Positions 51,401 to 64,000 of a DNA stretch of 64,000 bases are shown one piece after another. Source of the DNA: Cinclus cinclus (lineage: Eukaryota; Chordata; Aves; Passeriformes; Cinclidae). Under the pieces are notes generated by a model. The model worked only from the letters and a program-made list of their open reading frames with translations, was not told the DNA's origin and did not search any database. Each line of letters begins with the position of its first letter. Position 1 is the stretch's first letter. Both the position numbers and the translations under genes were made by a program. The stretch covers positions 108,184,181 to 108,248,180 of the forward strand of contig NC_085047.1 in the NCBI RefSeq assembly GCF_963662255.1, written 5' to 3'.

Positions 51401-54400
51401 TCTCTTTCAAGTTTGTATCTCTAGACCAAATAAAACCATAATTCAGAAACGGTATGAATGACAGTATCTTAACTTTAGTTACATAAAAGCTCACTTATAC
51501 GTTTAAATTCAGTTAAAATGGATTTCAAAATTCTATTTAATTTAATGAAGTCCTAGACCATTTTTAAATCCGTTTAGCTGTCTCACCAGATTCGTATGCA
51601 CTGTGTATTTACAGTTTGCAAATGATCCAGTGAAATCTCCTTATAAAGACTCACTTTTCTCTTTTTTTTTAACTATTTTTTGCTACTTTCAAAATTTGTT
51701 ACTTTTTTGGAACTTTTTTTTTTTCACCATGATGCATGAATATCCTATTGCTCTTAAGTGTGAAAACTGATCATGTATTTTCACTTTATTTTTTCCTTGG
51801 TGGCATTGTCTATTTTCCTGTCCTTTCCCCACTTTCTTCTGAGGGGCAGAAAACCAGTCAAACTTCAAAACATGTTGCGAAAATTGGCAGGAAAAGAAGA
51901 AATTCCAGATCAAAGACTAGCACACTCACAGTTAAATACAGTTCCAAGTAGAGCAGAAGGCAGTAAGTTCCAGCATCTCTGCTGATGCGATTGCTGTAGT
52001 AGAACTGCCCTTCCCAATCATGTGAATTCAAAAGACTCATGTTTGATTTTCAAACTAATTTCAGGGTTTTAATTACTGCAGATATTCCTGGCATCTTCCA
52101 GCATTATCATTAGGGCATGAATACTTTTCTTTCATGCTGTAATCTAGCATAACTGTATTAGACTGAACCATGAGCTACACATTTCACTTACTCTCCAGTA
52201 CTTGTAATCATGCAGGCTTGAGCAGGAGAAGACTATCAAAATATTAACTATTTCTACTCTCCTCTTATTTTTGAATACAGAAGACTCAGAATTTCTTCTG
52301 ATTTCTCCTACTTGCAACCCCATTTTTCGTGTCTTTCTTTTGAGCAGTTCATTCAGTGAAAAGAGCAGTTCCATGAGCATCACATTTTTGTGTGCCTGGT
52401 TTCCCAAGGCATTCTGTGTTTGAAACCTGCTTAGTAGCCCATACTGCTGTTTTTTCATTTGTCACTATCGACACTGATGTGTGCTCTCTCCTCTACCTGG
52501 GCACATATTCTCACAAAGCTTCTAAATCTTACTATATCAGAGACTCACAGCAGATAGGTACTGGCTGATGCATCCAGCTACAAAGCTAACAGAGAGATTG
52601 TGTAAATGGAATGTACATTAGAAAAGACAAATGTACATTGTCCTCAAGTCTAGATGGCTCTCCTTTTTCATGTACCCAAGGTAAAAAATAGACAGAATGC
52701 ACACTTTACAGAAGAAATTATGCACACTGCCTTACCTTACTTGTGCACACCAATCCTGTTTCATTTTTTACCCCATCACATGGGTCCTGCAGATCTTACC
52801 ACCAGTCAAAGGACTTCCATGAGGAAGCAGCAGGGGTTCACCTCTCAGATACTGTGCCCACCTTGTGTTTACAGCCAGCGAGACAGCCTGGTTGCTGAGA
52901 AATTGATTATTCTTTGAAAAGACAGTGGGTAATCTTAGATTTGAGCTATTAATGTTATTCTTAGAGTAGTTTCCTAACAGAAACAGAGACCACAGATGCC
53001 TTTCCATTTCTTGATAGTGGCCTGCATAGTCCATCTTCAGAGCAGTGGTGCAGGAATCCAGCTCTGTCAGTAGATTGTATTAATCAACTACTATGAACAT
53101 AAAGCTGGATTTCACTCCCATGCTTGTAAGGTTTCCCCCTGCTGTGCTCTGATTGCTTCAGCTTTTTGGCATAACTCAGCACAACCTGCCAGATGGCTTA
53201 CTCACAAAGGGAATTCTCTTTCAGATAGCTTCTGGAATTTTCCCAATGACAACCTCTTTTTGTTCTGGATATTTCTGGGCCCTTCCAGCTCACCTCCTTT
53301 AAATGCAAAACCCCCACTTCTAATGCACGTCTCTTCTTCATTCATCCTCTCCCCCCCTCCCCCCCCCCAAAAAAAAATGCATTTTACAGCATTCAGGTTA
53401 TATAAGTATATAGCACAATTGTCTCTTTTACAGTCAGCCACTAGGAGTTTCTTTTGCAATTACCCACAACCACAAATCATTAAAAAAGAAAAAAATCAAG
53501 TAATTTGCATATGTAGATTTATGTATGCAAACAATTTTGGGCTGAGAAAATTTTGTTTATCCCTAAATCTGTTTCTTCAGAGATAATGAAACCATTTTTT
53601 CTCTAGCAAAGTTTAATAAATACTTTGACTTCTATGCAGTGTGGGTCTGCTTTTCCTTAGAACTCATCTCCCTCTCAAGACTCTTTTACATTTACTTCTT
53701 TTTGAAAAATCCCAGTGTTCTTTATGTTTTGTAGATGTTCTTTGATGATTGAAAAGGGACATCTCTAGTTTCTTGTGAATAGTTTTTTGGGCCACAGGGA
53801 ACTTTGTACACTGCTGTCTATTTGGAAAGCCCTTCACTTACAGTTGTGCAATTTAGGTTTCAGTCTCAAAATAAGGATTTTGGAAGTTTCTTTTTTTTTT
53901 CCTTCTTTCTTATGCAATTGTTTAGGGCAGTTTCTGTGTGCTGATATGAATCACAACTTTGCTGTTTATTTTTGAAAAGCCTTTTGTCTGAACATAATTT
54001 CTCAAGCATTCCCAAATTTTCCTGTTTCTTGGGTTTCCATTCAAAGTTACATTCCTTTTTTATATTATAGAAACTAAATCAGGCTGGTCATAAACTTTGG
54101 GAAAAACCCAAAACACTTTCTTCTGCTGGATCTTCTGGGCCACCAGATGAAGCAAAAAGAAGCTTCCTTTCCTGATGGAAGACAAAGAATACTAGATTTA
54201 GTTTTTGGTTGTGAGAATAAGTCATCTGAATGCTGTAATCTCATGTTGTGTACACACTGAGCAACATCACAACTAGTAAAGATATTAAGATGGAATAGGA
54301 CCTCAAAAAATGTCAAAAAGACAGACCTGGAGTCCACTTTTTCTTTGATAAGCCTGCAAATGTGATGGACCCCAATAAACTCTTGTCAAATTTCTAACTG

Positions 54401-55362
54401 TTCGATAGTTATCTTCCATTTTCTCTTTCAAATTGCTCCTTTGTAATGCATCTCATTAATCTTTCATAAAATTCACATTTGATTTCGTTTGATACTTATT
54501 CTTGATAGGAGAAATACATCATTAAATGAATGGGAAATGAGAAGGATTGAAAAGTTAATTAACAGTTAGATTAAAGTGATTTCTGCAGATCAACATTACT
54601 GTGTGAATCGTCTCCATTTTAAGCAATAACAATAATAATAATAATAATTTCTCTCTAACCACATATCTAGCAACAAAAAATTGAAGTGGAAATTACTCTT
54701 TCAAGAAAAGCAGTAATAATAATATCTGCCAGTCATAAATAAGGCTTAAGATCACAAAAGTCAGAGTGAGATCTTATTCTTTAACTGTTACAAGACTACT
54801 ATGAGATTTACTATAACATTATCAATATATATTAATTATTTTATTTTTTGCATTATCAAATCATCCCTCTACCTAATGGAACTCACCTTTCCCAAATAAA
54901 CACTTATTGCCCTTACTAAAAGGAAAATGAGCACCAGTTCCCAAACTGAAAATTAGACTTCAGGGATTATAAAGGATGCCTTTGGATATTCCATTTGAAA
55001 ATGATTGCTTCTTTGTCACCATTTTCCTTGGCTGCCAAGAGCACTAGCAGATGTCATAGCAAAGACTTTTAAATATAGACTGGTTTTACCTGCATGCTGC
55101 AAAGTATGCTACACCCCTGTTCCAGCTGTTGGGAACATCAACTTCCATCCATTTAGCCTTGTTTCAAAATCATGGCTGGAGCACTTCTGGAAGTACTCCA
55201 CAAGTCCTGTGAGGCTTTCTTTGCTTCAGGGAGTCCATTGGGAGTACAAACCTTTTGCTCAAGGAGCCAGGATTGGTGTCAGTGGAGTAAAAGATAATAT
55301 TTTCTGTTTATTCTCTTGCAGACACAGAACGACTTGAAAAGGTCTGATTCTTCCCTGGAAGA
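48431..55362. other. AT-rich non-coding DNA
   Basis: No exon or RNA gene was recognised. Simple sequence includes A7T-type repeats at 49321-49350, an AAT run at 50441-50465, a C-run/A-run junction at 53350-53378, and an AAT run at 54624-54648. Positions 55030-55060 weakly resemble a CR1 reverse-transcriptase segment (LADVIAK when translated), but the match ends at once. Open frames reach 110 codons without recognisable products. Confidence 0.5.
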
Positions 55363-55868
55363 GCATAGAACCACAGGCTCAGAGAATGGCTTGGGGTTGG
55401 AAGGAGCTTGAAAGATCCTTTAGTTCCAAGATTTCTTCCATGGTCAGGGCCACCTTTCACTAGATCAGGTTCCTCAAAACCCCAACCAAGCTGTCCTGGA
55501 TCCCTCCAGGGATGGGGCACCACCACTTCTTTGGGCAACCGCTCCCAGTATTTCACCACCCTCACAGTCAAGAATTTATTCCTAAAATTCAATTTAAACT
55601 ATTCTCTTCTGGTTTATAGTTATTCCCCCTTGCCCTATCACCGCCTTCCCCTGTAAAGCATCCTTCTCTGTCGCTCTTGTAGCCCTCTTTATTTACTGGA
55701 AAGGACTCTAAATTCCTCCCAGAGCCTTCTCTTTTCCAGAGTCAACACCCTCAGCTCTCTACTCTGTCTCCATAGGAAAAATATTCCAGCCCTCTGATAA
55801 TTTTTGCACTTCTCCCTCGGACCCACTTCAACAAGTCATCTAGGCTTTATTCCAATTTTCGGGCTGTA
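55363..55868 (-). mobile_element. CR1 LINE 3' fragment, antisense
   Basis: The plus strand starts with a degenerate reverse-complemented CR1 3' terminus (GAACCACAGGCTCAGAGAATG, then GGTTGGAAGGAGCTTGAAAG). It runs through the GGGATGGGGCACCACCAC and CAGTATTTCACCACCCTCAC blocks to CGGACCCACTTCAACAAG. It is a 5'-truncated copy, more diverged or of a different CR1 subfamily than the one at 29.8 kb. Only non-coding 3' sequence and the end of ORF2-proximal sequence can be present. Confidence 0.88.
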
Positions 55869-58292
55869 CATCAGACTTCAACAGGTAAACTGACAAAGTT
55901 TTGATCTAAGCATCTAAGAAACAATAAGACAGAAAAAAATAAAAGAAAAAAAGAAAAGGAAACAAAACCTGTCCACTCAACTCAGAATTTGTTTTTCTTG
56001 CTCTAGACTCTTCAATTCAGAAATCTTTTCTCTAATTTTCCAGAATAAATTAGAACATCTGAGAATTAGGAAAATATTGGGGAGACAGAGTAACAGAATC
56101 ATGCACTGTTTTTTATACCTGAAATGTGTATTGTGAAGGCATGTTCACTTGCCCATACATACAACTATTCTTACTGAGGTACAGGCCATGTAAACAAATA
56201 CCTAAATACATATGTGCACAAAGCAATTTAAACTAGAACTATTGATGAAAATACTTTATTCTTCTGTCCAGTTTTAAAAATTCTATTTTTCATCTGTACA
56301 GCCTTGTGCCTTTAAATATAGGAAGAAGGGTAGATAAGATTTGGGGTAGGGGAGGGTTTGAATTGAAATGGGGCACACAACAATGATTCTGTCTGCATAA
56401 GCTCAGAAAACACATTCACTCCTGTTCTAAAGAGACACCAGAGATGAAAATGTGATCCATCACAAAAGCACAGAAATAAATTATACATATGCCTGTTCTC
56501 AGTGTGAATATCCATATTTACATACACAAAAGAACAGTCACCTGCTAATAAGAGTACTTGTCACCTGTCACTAATCTATCCCAAAAGCTTGTACACTCCT
56601 ATTGTGAGGAGGGAAGCTTATCTTGTAAATCTGGGGACTAATAGTACATGAGCAGGTTCAGGTCAGGATCAGAGATGAAACTGTTCTGCCTGAGTTCCAA
56701 GCCAAGCAGAAGCTGGGTGAGCCAGTTTTCTGCAGCCCCAACTTGGAAACAAGATGTTCTGCTTCTCAAACTTTACAAGCTACAGAAGTTAACCTCGACT
56801 CCAGGCTGTTTGAAGGATATGCAAGGTGACCTCCTGTCCTCAAGAAAAAGGCTTAGAAAGTGATGTCAGGTGGCCCAGTCTAGACATGGTGCCAACACCT
56901 CCTCTTTGGATCTGCCTCCCTGAACTTGATTTGACACAGGAGATCTTTTTTGAGTTTAGTATGCCAAAGAAAGTACATTAAACATTAGCATCAGCTTTGC
57001 CATACGTCTTTGATAAGTACCTAGGATCATGTTTATTCTTCTAAATGGCAGCATGAAAGCTCTCAATGGGCTTGCTGGGCTAATTTATCAATTTCATCCT
57101 CCAGTTAAGTCATGACCAGCTAGCAAATTAAAAAACAATGTCTGGTCATTAATAATCTAGTGACCAACCTTGATTTTATGCTATTATTCTAGTGTGCCAG
57201 ATATTCCAGATAATTTAATCTCATTTTCTATCCCTCCTCTACACTGACATTGCTTTCTTGTTTTGCATCACTAGAATGTTTTTTTCATGAACAGTAATTT
57301 TTATGCCTTTATCAATCAAAAGATTAACTATGATCAGACCAATAGATGTTGCTTAAATAATTTCAGTAATGATCAGGTTCCAAATGAAATAGCTCTTTTT
57401 AGTACAACTTTCAGTGCACTCTAGGTGTCATTAAGACTGTATCAAATGCATTTCTCTCCACAAATTATTGATAAACTTCCCTTGTAACTAATAAAAAGCA
57501 TTTTCTTCATGATTTAGAAATGCTTATAGATGGTGCTGTGTCTGGATGAAACTGTCCCAACTTTAGAAAATGCATTTACATGCCCAGTAATAGGAGAGGG
57601 TGGCAGTGGTGGTGGTGGTGTTAGTGTTTGGATTATACATAAACAACACAGGAAAAATTCAAAATAAAGTCTTCCACTCCATCTGAGAGTGTGAGTAGTA
57701 GAACTCATGCCAAAGAACACTTTAAAAATGACACTATTTCAATCTTATTTTTTACAATATCTCACACATTTTTTAACTTGTGCAGTAACAAATTAGACAA
57801 GATTAAGAAAACTTTCTGAAAAAAATTAATAAATCACTATTTTTCTATATCTTTTATTCAGATAGGACATAGCATAGCCTGACTCCTTGCAAAAATTTAC
57901 AAATTGTTATTATTTTTCTTAAAATATATACAAAACTGTCACTGAAAAAATAAGAGGTTTAGTCATAGCAGGAGAAAGGGTTAATAAAGGTTCACTCTAC
58001 TATTGTATTTTGCCTTTGTATTTGAAACTCTCTAATAGTTTTTTCTTGTGCTCTAATGAAAATCTGGAGTTCAGTCTTTTAGGAAAAAGTAATAGATTAA
58101 TCTATTCTGCCAGCAAGCCTTACAAAAATCTAAATGTGTTTCTCTTTTGAATAGTTGATCTATGAACACAGTATTTTACCAGTTCAGGAGAGAAAAATAT
58201 CAACTGATCCCCCTGGTCATTGAACTATGTAGCATGCAAATACAAATATTTTGTTCTGGTGAAATGTATCTTAGACCAGCTCCTTGCTTCCC

Positions 58293-58328
<36 letters not shown>

Positions 58329-60595
58329 AATGTAAGCTCCTTTCTCACACTATTTAATCTTTTCTTCAACTCACTTAATTGACCTTTTCTATAAATTGGT
58401 CATCTTTCACAGTACTTCAGCATTAATTATTATACCTCTTTCTCCCCCTTATATATCCAGAAAAAAAAAAACACTATAGAAGAACTCACTATAGCTTTCT
58501 AATTAAGACTGAATCAAGGATTTAGCTTCATTGTTATGTATGAAAAAGACAGCATGTGTGTTGCTGAGCGCAGAATAAATTTTCTGATCATTGGTATGTA
58601 AATCCGTTAATTAGTTTACGAGGAAAAATAATTTAAAATATTGCCTTTAAGAAATTTAACACCTGCTGTACCTCCCTGGCCCACAGCTTTCCTCACCACT
58701 AGGGTCCTGCCCATGGAACCCTTGTGCCAAAGCTGGTCCCTAACAGAGGCTGCTGAGCCCCAGGACACCCCAGCCCTGCTAGGATTTCCTCCTGCCTCTT
58801 CTAAAAAAGGGTGCAGCCTTTGTTAGTACATGGTTGGTTTTGTTTACCATGTTCTTCAGCCTCTGTGGATGGGTGGGAGCTGCACAAAACCAGCTAATCA
58901 ATAGTTATCTGGGTGAGGAGAAAACAAATAACCTAGGAAAGTTTTGAAAAAGTGTCTCAAGGTATATACTGCTACACAGTATTGACAAAGACCTACTGGG
59001 AAGCTAAATCTGCCAATCAAACTAATTGGATTTAGCAGGAAATGATGGATTGAAGATGCATGAAAATAACCATCAGTGTGACTGAAAAATGAAATGCCAA
59101 ATAAATTTACAATAGCAGCCGTATCTAGTATATCAGCCTCCTGTCTGCCTAACCTGTGGCAGAGAGAATAAATCATAAATTTTGGGCTCTCTTGCCAAGA
59201 CAGAAACATTAATCACATACAGTCTGAAGGTCCTGCTTTGAATAAATGTTACTTCTGACATAATTTTTGGCAAAACCTGCAAAATTGTGTATGCCAGAAT
59301 AAGGTTTGAAACCAATATTTGTTCTTGTCATAGAAAGCATATCACATAAAATGATGTTAAAGTGCTCTGTCAATCAAATAACCCCTTTTTGCAACATCTC
59401 AGAAATTTTTTTTCTGCTACTTCTTTGCCATGCTGTCGCATATTTTAATGTGTTCAGAGCAAAGGAATATCTTAGTATCATTATGAAGCTAATTTTATTA
59501 TAAAACTTTAATTATAAATTTTAATGTGGCAATCATCACATATTTTTATGCTGAGTTCCTTGTGGAAATTCATTAGAGCAGCCCTAATTATTACACATTC
59601 TTTTCATTTTCATCAGAAATCTGAAATGAGAGACATAATTGTTTCTTTCAGAGAAAAACTGTAGTTCCACAAGATTTGAAGACTTATTCTAAATCAGGAT
59701 TTTTGGTTCATTCTCTTTGTGTCCAGGCCAGTAGGCCTTGATTCCTTAGCAGCACTTTAGGATCAGTATTGGTACTGCAACTCATTTTTCCTGAGTTTCG
59801 AGAATAATATGATTTTCAGCATGCTTTCAGTCCTAAGAATGATCTAGCTTTTGGTTCCTGCTTTTTTTATAACTTTGATTTCTGTACAGCACAAGAAGAC
59901 TTTTAGTGTTTGACTAGGCTGAAAGCCCAGTTCAAGTAAATAGTTCAAGCGAGAAATACAGATACATATTTGCTAGCTTTGGAAGTCCCAGTTTCTATTG
60001 TTAATATTTCTTTCACTTTTCAAGACCTTCTGTATTCCACTGAAAAAGAAGCTTCCCAACTGGCTGGCAAAACACTGAGCTACTCACTGAACTGTCATAC
60101 CACAAAATGTTTCTGGATAAAAGTGCTCCTTCTTACCCCAGAAGTCCTAAAACTGGCTTTCAACAATCTGCTGAGAGCTCATGTTGATTTTCAGCAAAGA
60201 AAATTATTCTTTTTTTAAACTGTAACACTGGCAACTCAAGGCTGCAGGATATTTCTATTAAGTTTTTGAAAAAATATTATCCTTGATAACATAGTCAGGT
60301 AGATATTGTGAATATATTGCATCTAAATCATGTTTTCTCACAGAAAAACAATTAAGAATTTCCTGTACTATCATGTAGTCAGGGTTAGTACTACAGGGAT
60401 GGGACATAGCAGGAGTGCACTATAACAAGAATATGTATAGATTCATACAGCAAATATTGTGCTATGTACAGCATACATCTATAGTATAATATAAATGTAG
60501 TCGGCATCTATAAATACATTATATTCTGTATATGGAGAGAATAAAATGTACACATTATAAAAAATTTACACATGTATACATTAGTCAGTTATTTC
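55869..60595. other. AT-rich non-coding DNA
   Basis: No gene was recognised. An A/G-rich patch lies at 55921-55965, a short GGT run at 57606-57620, and a 31-base T run at 58294-58324. The segment at 58650-58830 is richer in GC than its surroundings, with CCAGGACACCCCAGCCC-like text, but could not be assigned to a family. A 41-base stretch at 60191-60231 recurs in altered form inside the LTR at 62166. Confidence 0.5.
58294..58324 (-). repeat. Poly(T) run, 31 bases
   Basis: This is an uninterrupted run of 31 T. On the minus strand it would be a long poly(A), consistent with the tail of a minus-strand retrocopy lying to its right. The AT-rich sequence there shows no recognisable source gene, so it may be a simple homopolymer. 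Confidence 0.9.
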
Positions 60596-60758
60596 AGGCA
60601 TTGGAATAGGTTGCCAAGAGAAGTGGTGGAATCTCCAGTTCTGGAAGTGTGGGTGAGACTTTGGGAGTATGGTTTAGTGGTAAACATGTTAATGCTGGGT
60701 TAGAGGTTGGACTTGATGATCTTAGAGATCTTTTAAAACTTGAACAATTCTATGATTT
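60596..60758 (+). mobile_element. CR1 LINE 3' end, sense orientation
   Basis: Characteristic CR1 terminal blocks appear in order: TTGCCAAGAGAAGTGGTGGA, CTTTGGGAGTATGGTTTAG, GTTGGACTTGATGATCTTAG, then the terminal ATTCTATGATT. The copy is only about 160 bases and heavily 5'-truncated. Its 3' end keeps a single ATTCTATGA-like unit of the usual terminal octamer repeat. Confidence 0.92.
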
Positions 60759-61876
60759 AGTATCTACACATGATATTTAGTAATGCACAATACATACACT
60801 GTATGCATTTGTACACATTCTACTTGAATAACCCTTTCTGTTTCCTTCTTTTCATGAAAGTAGGAAGAGATGGAAACAACCAAATGGAATCAAGGCAAAC
60901 CAACAACAAACACACCAGCATTAAACCCAGAACCACTGTCAGGAACAATAAGTAACTCCAGTGTGGACTTTTGTGCTTATATTTAGACTTACAAACCAAC
61001 TCTGCAAATGGTGGCACTGTGAATGTTACCATATCTTTAGTGAAACACACACATTATAATGTGTACATAGTATTTGAATGTTGTCATTTGCATAGTTGCT
61101 ATTGATCATATCACCCAAATTATAATAAATTAAATGTTAGAGAAAGGGAAAACATTCACAATATTGTTCTTGATTTTAGTTTCTTACTGTATCAGTCCTC
61201 TGGCACTCTGATGGCATCAGAATGGTCAGCTGTGATTGCCTGTGCAAGATCTACAGTTCTCTTAACGGATTTAAAAGCAACAATAACAGTAATGAATGCT
61301 TAAAGAAAATAATTCTAGTCCATAGGCAAGGTTGTCACCCGAATTACTGCCGGGTCAGCTGCTGCTCTGTAAGGTGGCAAGATAGTCAAACATCAGTGAC
61401 AGCCAAAAAGGATCAGCTATTCTTGCACTTGTCTCTGCTCTTCTTCTCCACATGCTTGAAAGAATTTAAGAACATGTTCTACTCCTCTTGAAATGAATAC
61501 ATCTAAATTTTTCCTGTCATGCATCAGAATTTTTTCCTCTACTTGAATGGTCAGATTTTGGAACTGCAATAAGATCAGAGAGACAGTAAACCACAAGCAA
61601 ATGTGCTTTATATTTAGTGGGACAGATGGTCTCAATTACCATATCTTGTTTCTTGTGCCCTATATTTTCCACTTACCCTGTTAGACCTTTCCTATATTTC
61701 TAATGAGAAAATTGGGTAGATTTAAAATTTTATTTTAAGGATTATTTTTTTGGAAAGCCTTGGTTTAATAGATGAATTTAAATTATTTTTCTAGGAAGGA
61801 GGCCAATATGAGACAAAGGCATTTTCCTCAAAGAGAAATGGAAAACATTGCTGTGTAACAATTCAGTATGTTACTG
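60759..61876. other. AT-rich non-coding DNA
   Basis: Nothing recognisable lies between the CR1 end and the LTR. Open frames are shorter than 90 codons and unassigned. Confidence 0.55.
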
Positions 61877-62496
61877 TGTTGTGGTTTAACCTCAGCTGGC
61901 CACTAAGTCACAGGCAGACACTCACTCATCCTCCCCCAGTGGGATGGGAGAAAGAATTTAAAGAGTAAAACGAAGTGTATGGTTTGAACTAAAGACAGTT
62001 TAGAGTTTAGTTGGCAGGGGAAAAAAAATCCATGCATGCCAGCAAAAATAATCAAAGCATTCCTGCCCCACTTCCCATGGGCAGACAGGTGTTCAGCCAT
62101 CTCCAGGACAACAGGACTCCATTGTGCACAATGGTGACTTGGGAAGATAAATGCCATAATATTTTTCAGCAAAGAAAATTAATTTTTTTTTTTAGACTGT
62201 AACATATTTTTCCCCTTTCCTTCTTTCCCCCGGCTCTAGGTGCTGGTCATGGATCCATGTGCTCTGAGATATCCCTGTGGCCAGCTGGGAACAGCTCTCC
62301 CAGCTTGCCAAGTCTGCTCGCTGCTGGGGTGGGGTGAGAAGCAGGAAAGGGTTTCACTCTCTGCAAGTCAATACCTAAAACAAAAATTTAAAAAATATCT
62401 CTGTATTATCAACACCAATTTCAGCCTGAATTGAAAGCATAGCTCCATAAAAGCTGTTGAAAAGAAAATTAACTCTCTCCCAACCAAAACCTGTAC
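61877..62496 (+). mobile_element. Solo-LTR-like ERV copy, second of a pair
   Basis: It starts TGTTGTGGTTTAACCTCAGC and ends CCAACCAAAACCTGTACA, giving TG...CA ends over about 620 bases. Internal blocks match the copy at 46285-46722. It is longer than that copy, mainly through an A/T-rich segment at about 62157-62213 and the GGATCCATGTGCTCTGAG region. The family resembles ERVL-like LTRs frequent in songbird genomes. No primer-binding site or viral gene follows, so it is probably a solo LTR. The flanks show no convincing five-base duplication. Confidence 0.75.
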
Positions 62497-64000
62497 ACGT
62501 TGCTATTGAAGTAAGTTTGGTCTGGGGTTAAACCAGCATTTCCCTCTATAGTCAAATATGTCAAGATTTTGACTAATACCTCTATGGAGCAGTCAGTTCC
62601 AGGTAAGAAAATGAATTTTCTCTCTAGACACTTTAAAGTTCTATAGCAACTGAGAAGCTCTAATTGATTGCAGAATAGCTTCACTAATGGCTTCAGAAAG
62701 GGTATTTCCAAGCTTTACGTGTGTGTGTTTGTATCTGTACAGTACTGTTTTTCCAAAAGAATTTTCACTGAGTCTAACCCACAAAAAATTATATTAGCAT
62801 TGCATTTATTAGAATTAGATGGTAGGTCATTATTAGAAGAGGTCAGAATAATAACACCAGAGTGTGGAAATGGTGCTGGTCCACCCAGGTGGAAATTGAG
62901 AAATTGAAGCCAGTTATGATTTTCAAGTGCATCTGTGGTATCACAGCTCTTCCTGTTCTAAATAATTTAACATTAGCTCACTTAGGAAAAAAAATGTCTT
63001 GCATGTTCATTTAAATATTATGATTAAAACAGAATTATAATTTTCAAATAACAAGGAATGTAAAAGGCAATGTAGTTATGGGAGTCTACTATTGGAAAAG
63101 TTTATGCAAAAGTTATTAAATATCTGTTTAAAACAAAATCATAGATCAACTTGAAAAACAAATTTATTCCTGACTGTGAATTCTTTTTTTAGCCTCATTT
63201 ATTTAATTTGCTGAAAACTAATGTAATTTCTTGGCTACTGCAATTCTTGCTTTTCAATACAATATATGTAAAATAGCTTAAAACCTGTTTTGTTTTATTT
63301 TTTGTTTATTTGTTTGTTTTGGGTTTGTTGTTGTTTTTTTGTTTGTTTTGTTTTGTTTTTGTCACAAATTCTGTGGCTCATTACCAGTTTGTACTTTTGT
63401 GCTTTGATTTTCACTCATGAACAATGATGCATCTAGCTTCATCAAAGGGAGCAGGTTTACTTGTTAATTTATCAACAGGAAAATATACTAGATACATGAA
63501 GGGGATCTCTTACTGAATAAGTAAGTGTTTCAGAAATCTTTAATTACAGGAATATATACCAAATATTCATAAAAATATTTTCAAGGTTCTGTTGTTAATA
63601 ATCATATATCTTTGGTGTTTGGTTTTTTAGGTTTTTTTTTAATCTCATCATAAATTCCCTATATTTTTTCTTATTTATCTTATTTAGGGTTGAATGCTGC
63701 TGTATTTCCCAGTGTGCCAGATGGTTGGAGAAATGAAGATACAATCACCTCCCTGAAATTTACATAAAAATGAATATACTGACATAAAATTAAAATCAAA
63801 GGGAAAAAAGACGTCACAATGACCTTGAATGAAGAAAAAGGAAAGAGATGAGGAAAAAATCCCAGCAACTGATGTAAGAGGAACTGTAAAATGTCTCCTA
63901 CTGTTTTAAGCATGTGAATTCAAGAACTTTTATATTTTTATTTTCAGCTTTTTGCTGCTTGAGGAAGTATAGTGCAGAGCCTGAGATCCAACTATGCATT
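62497..64000. other. AT-rich non-coding DNA
   Basis: No gene was recognised up to the window edge. A T/G-rich low-complexity tract (GTTTT and GTTTGTTT units) lies at 63284-63360 and a T-rich patch at 63620-63642. The frames at 62469-62711 and 63680-63913 have no known counterpart. Confidence 0.5.

Noticed and set aside
55020..55075. Possible CR1 reverse-transcriptase fragment (LADVIAK in translation)
   Set aside because: The resemblance covers only about 25 bases and stops abruptly, which is too short to annotate.

Overview
The window looks like vertebrate nuclear DNA from a bird, most likely a songbird. The support is three pieces of CR1 LINE 3' end (two antisense, one sense), two copies of one solo-LTR-like family of a type common in passerines, an LTR with CCAAT, TATAAAAA and AATAAA signals, AT-rich sequence rich in microsatellites, and a single sharp CpG island. 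These family calls are by eye and were not aligned. No bacterial-style genes, CRISPR array, rRNA or tRNA was seen. Nearly all short open frames have no recognisable product and sit in AT-rich or simple-repeat DNA.

The one gene-like object is at the CpG island, about 14.4-15.3 kb. On the minus strand, an ATG at 14808 in strong context is the first ATG for about 600 nt. It opens a 28-codon reading frame that ends in DEFRDVIRSRS and then a phase-1 splice donor. This matches, in sequence and splice phase, the N-terminus of utrophin (UTRN) as I recall it. If the assignment is right, the gene runs leftward: positions 1-14723 are the start of its first long intron, and 15.3-64 kb is its upstream intergenic flank. 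No other exon was found.

Layout: 1-8.9 kb is AT-rich intron-like sequence. 8.99-9.97 kb holds an LTR-like element joined to a CpG-rich stretch that ends in 24 A. 10-14.4 kb is AT-rich. 14.4-15.3 kb is the CpG island with the coding exon and a GC-rich minisatellite touching its donor. 15.3-22.5 kb is AT-rich. 22.55-22.96 kb is a G-rich block with quadruplex motifs. 29.75-30.28 kb is antisense CR1. 30.6-42 kb has several regulatory-looking motif clusters and microsatellites. 46.3-46.7 and 61.9-62.5 kb are the paired LTRs. 48.02-48.43 kb is a 412-nt pyrimidine tract made of (TTTC)n and 50 perfect CCCTT units. 55.36-55.87 and 60.6-60.76 kb are CR1 pieces.

I found no clearly new biological system. 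The items most worth checking are the putative UTRN first coding exon with the minisatellite at its donor, the long AAGGG-type repeat, and the LTR/CpG/poly(A) composite at 9 kb.
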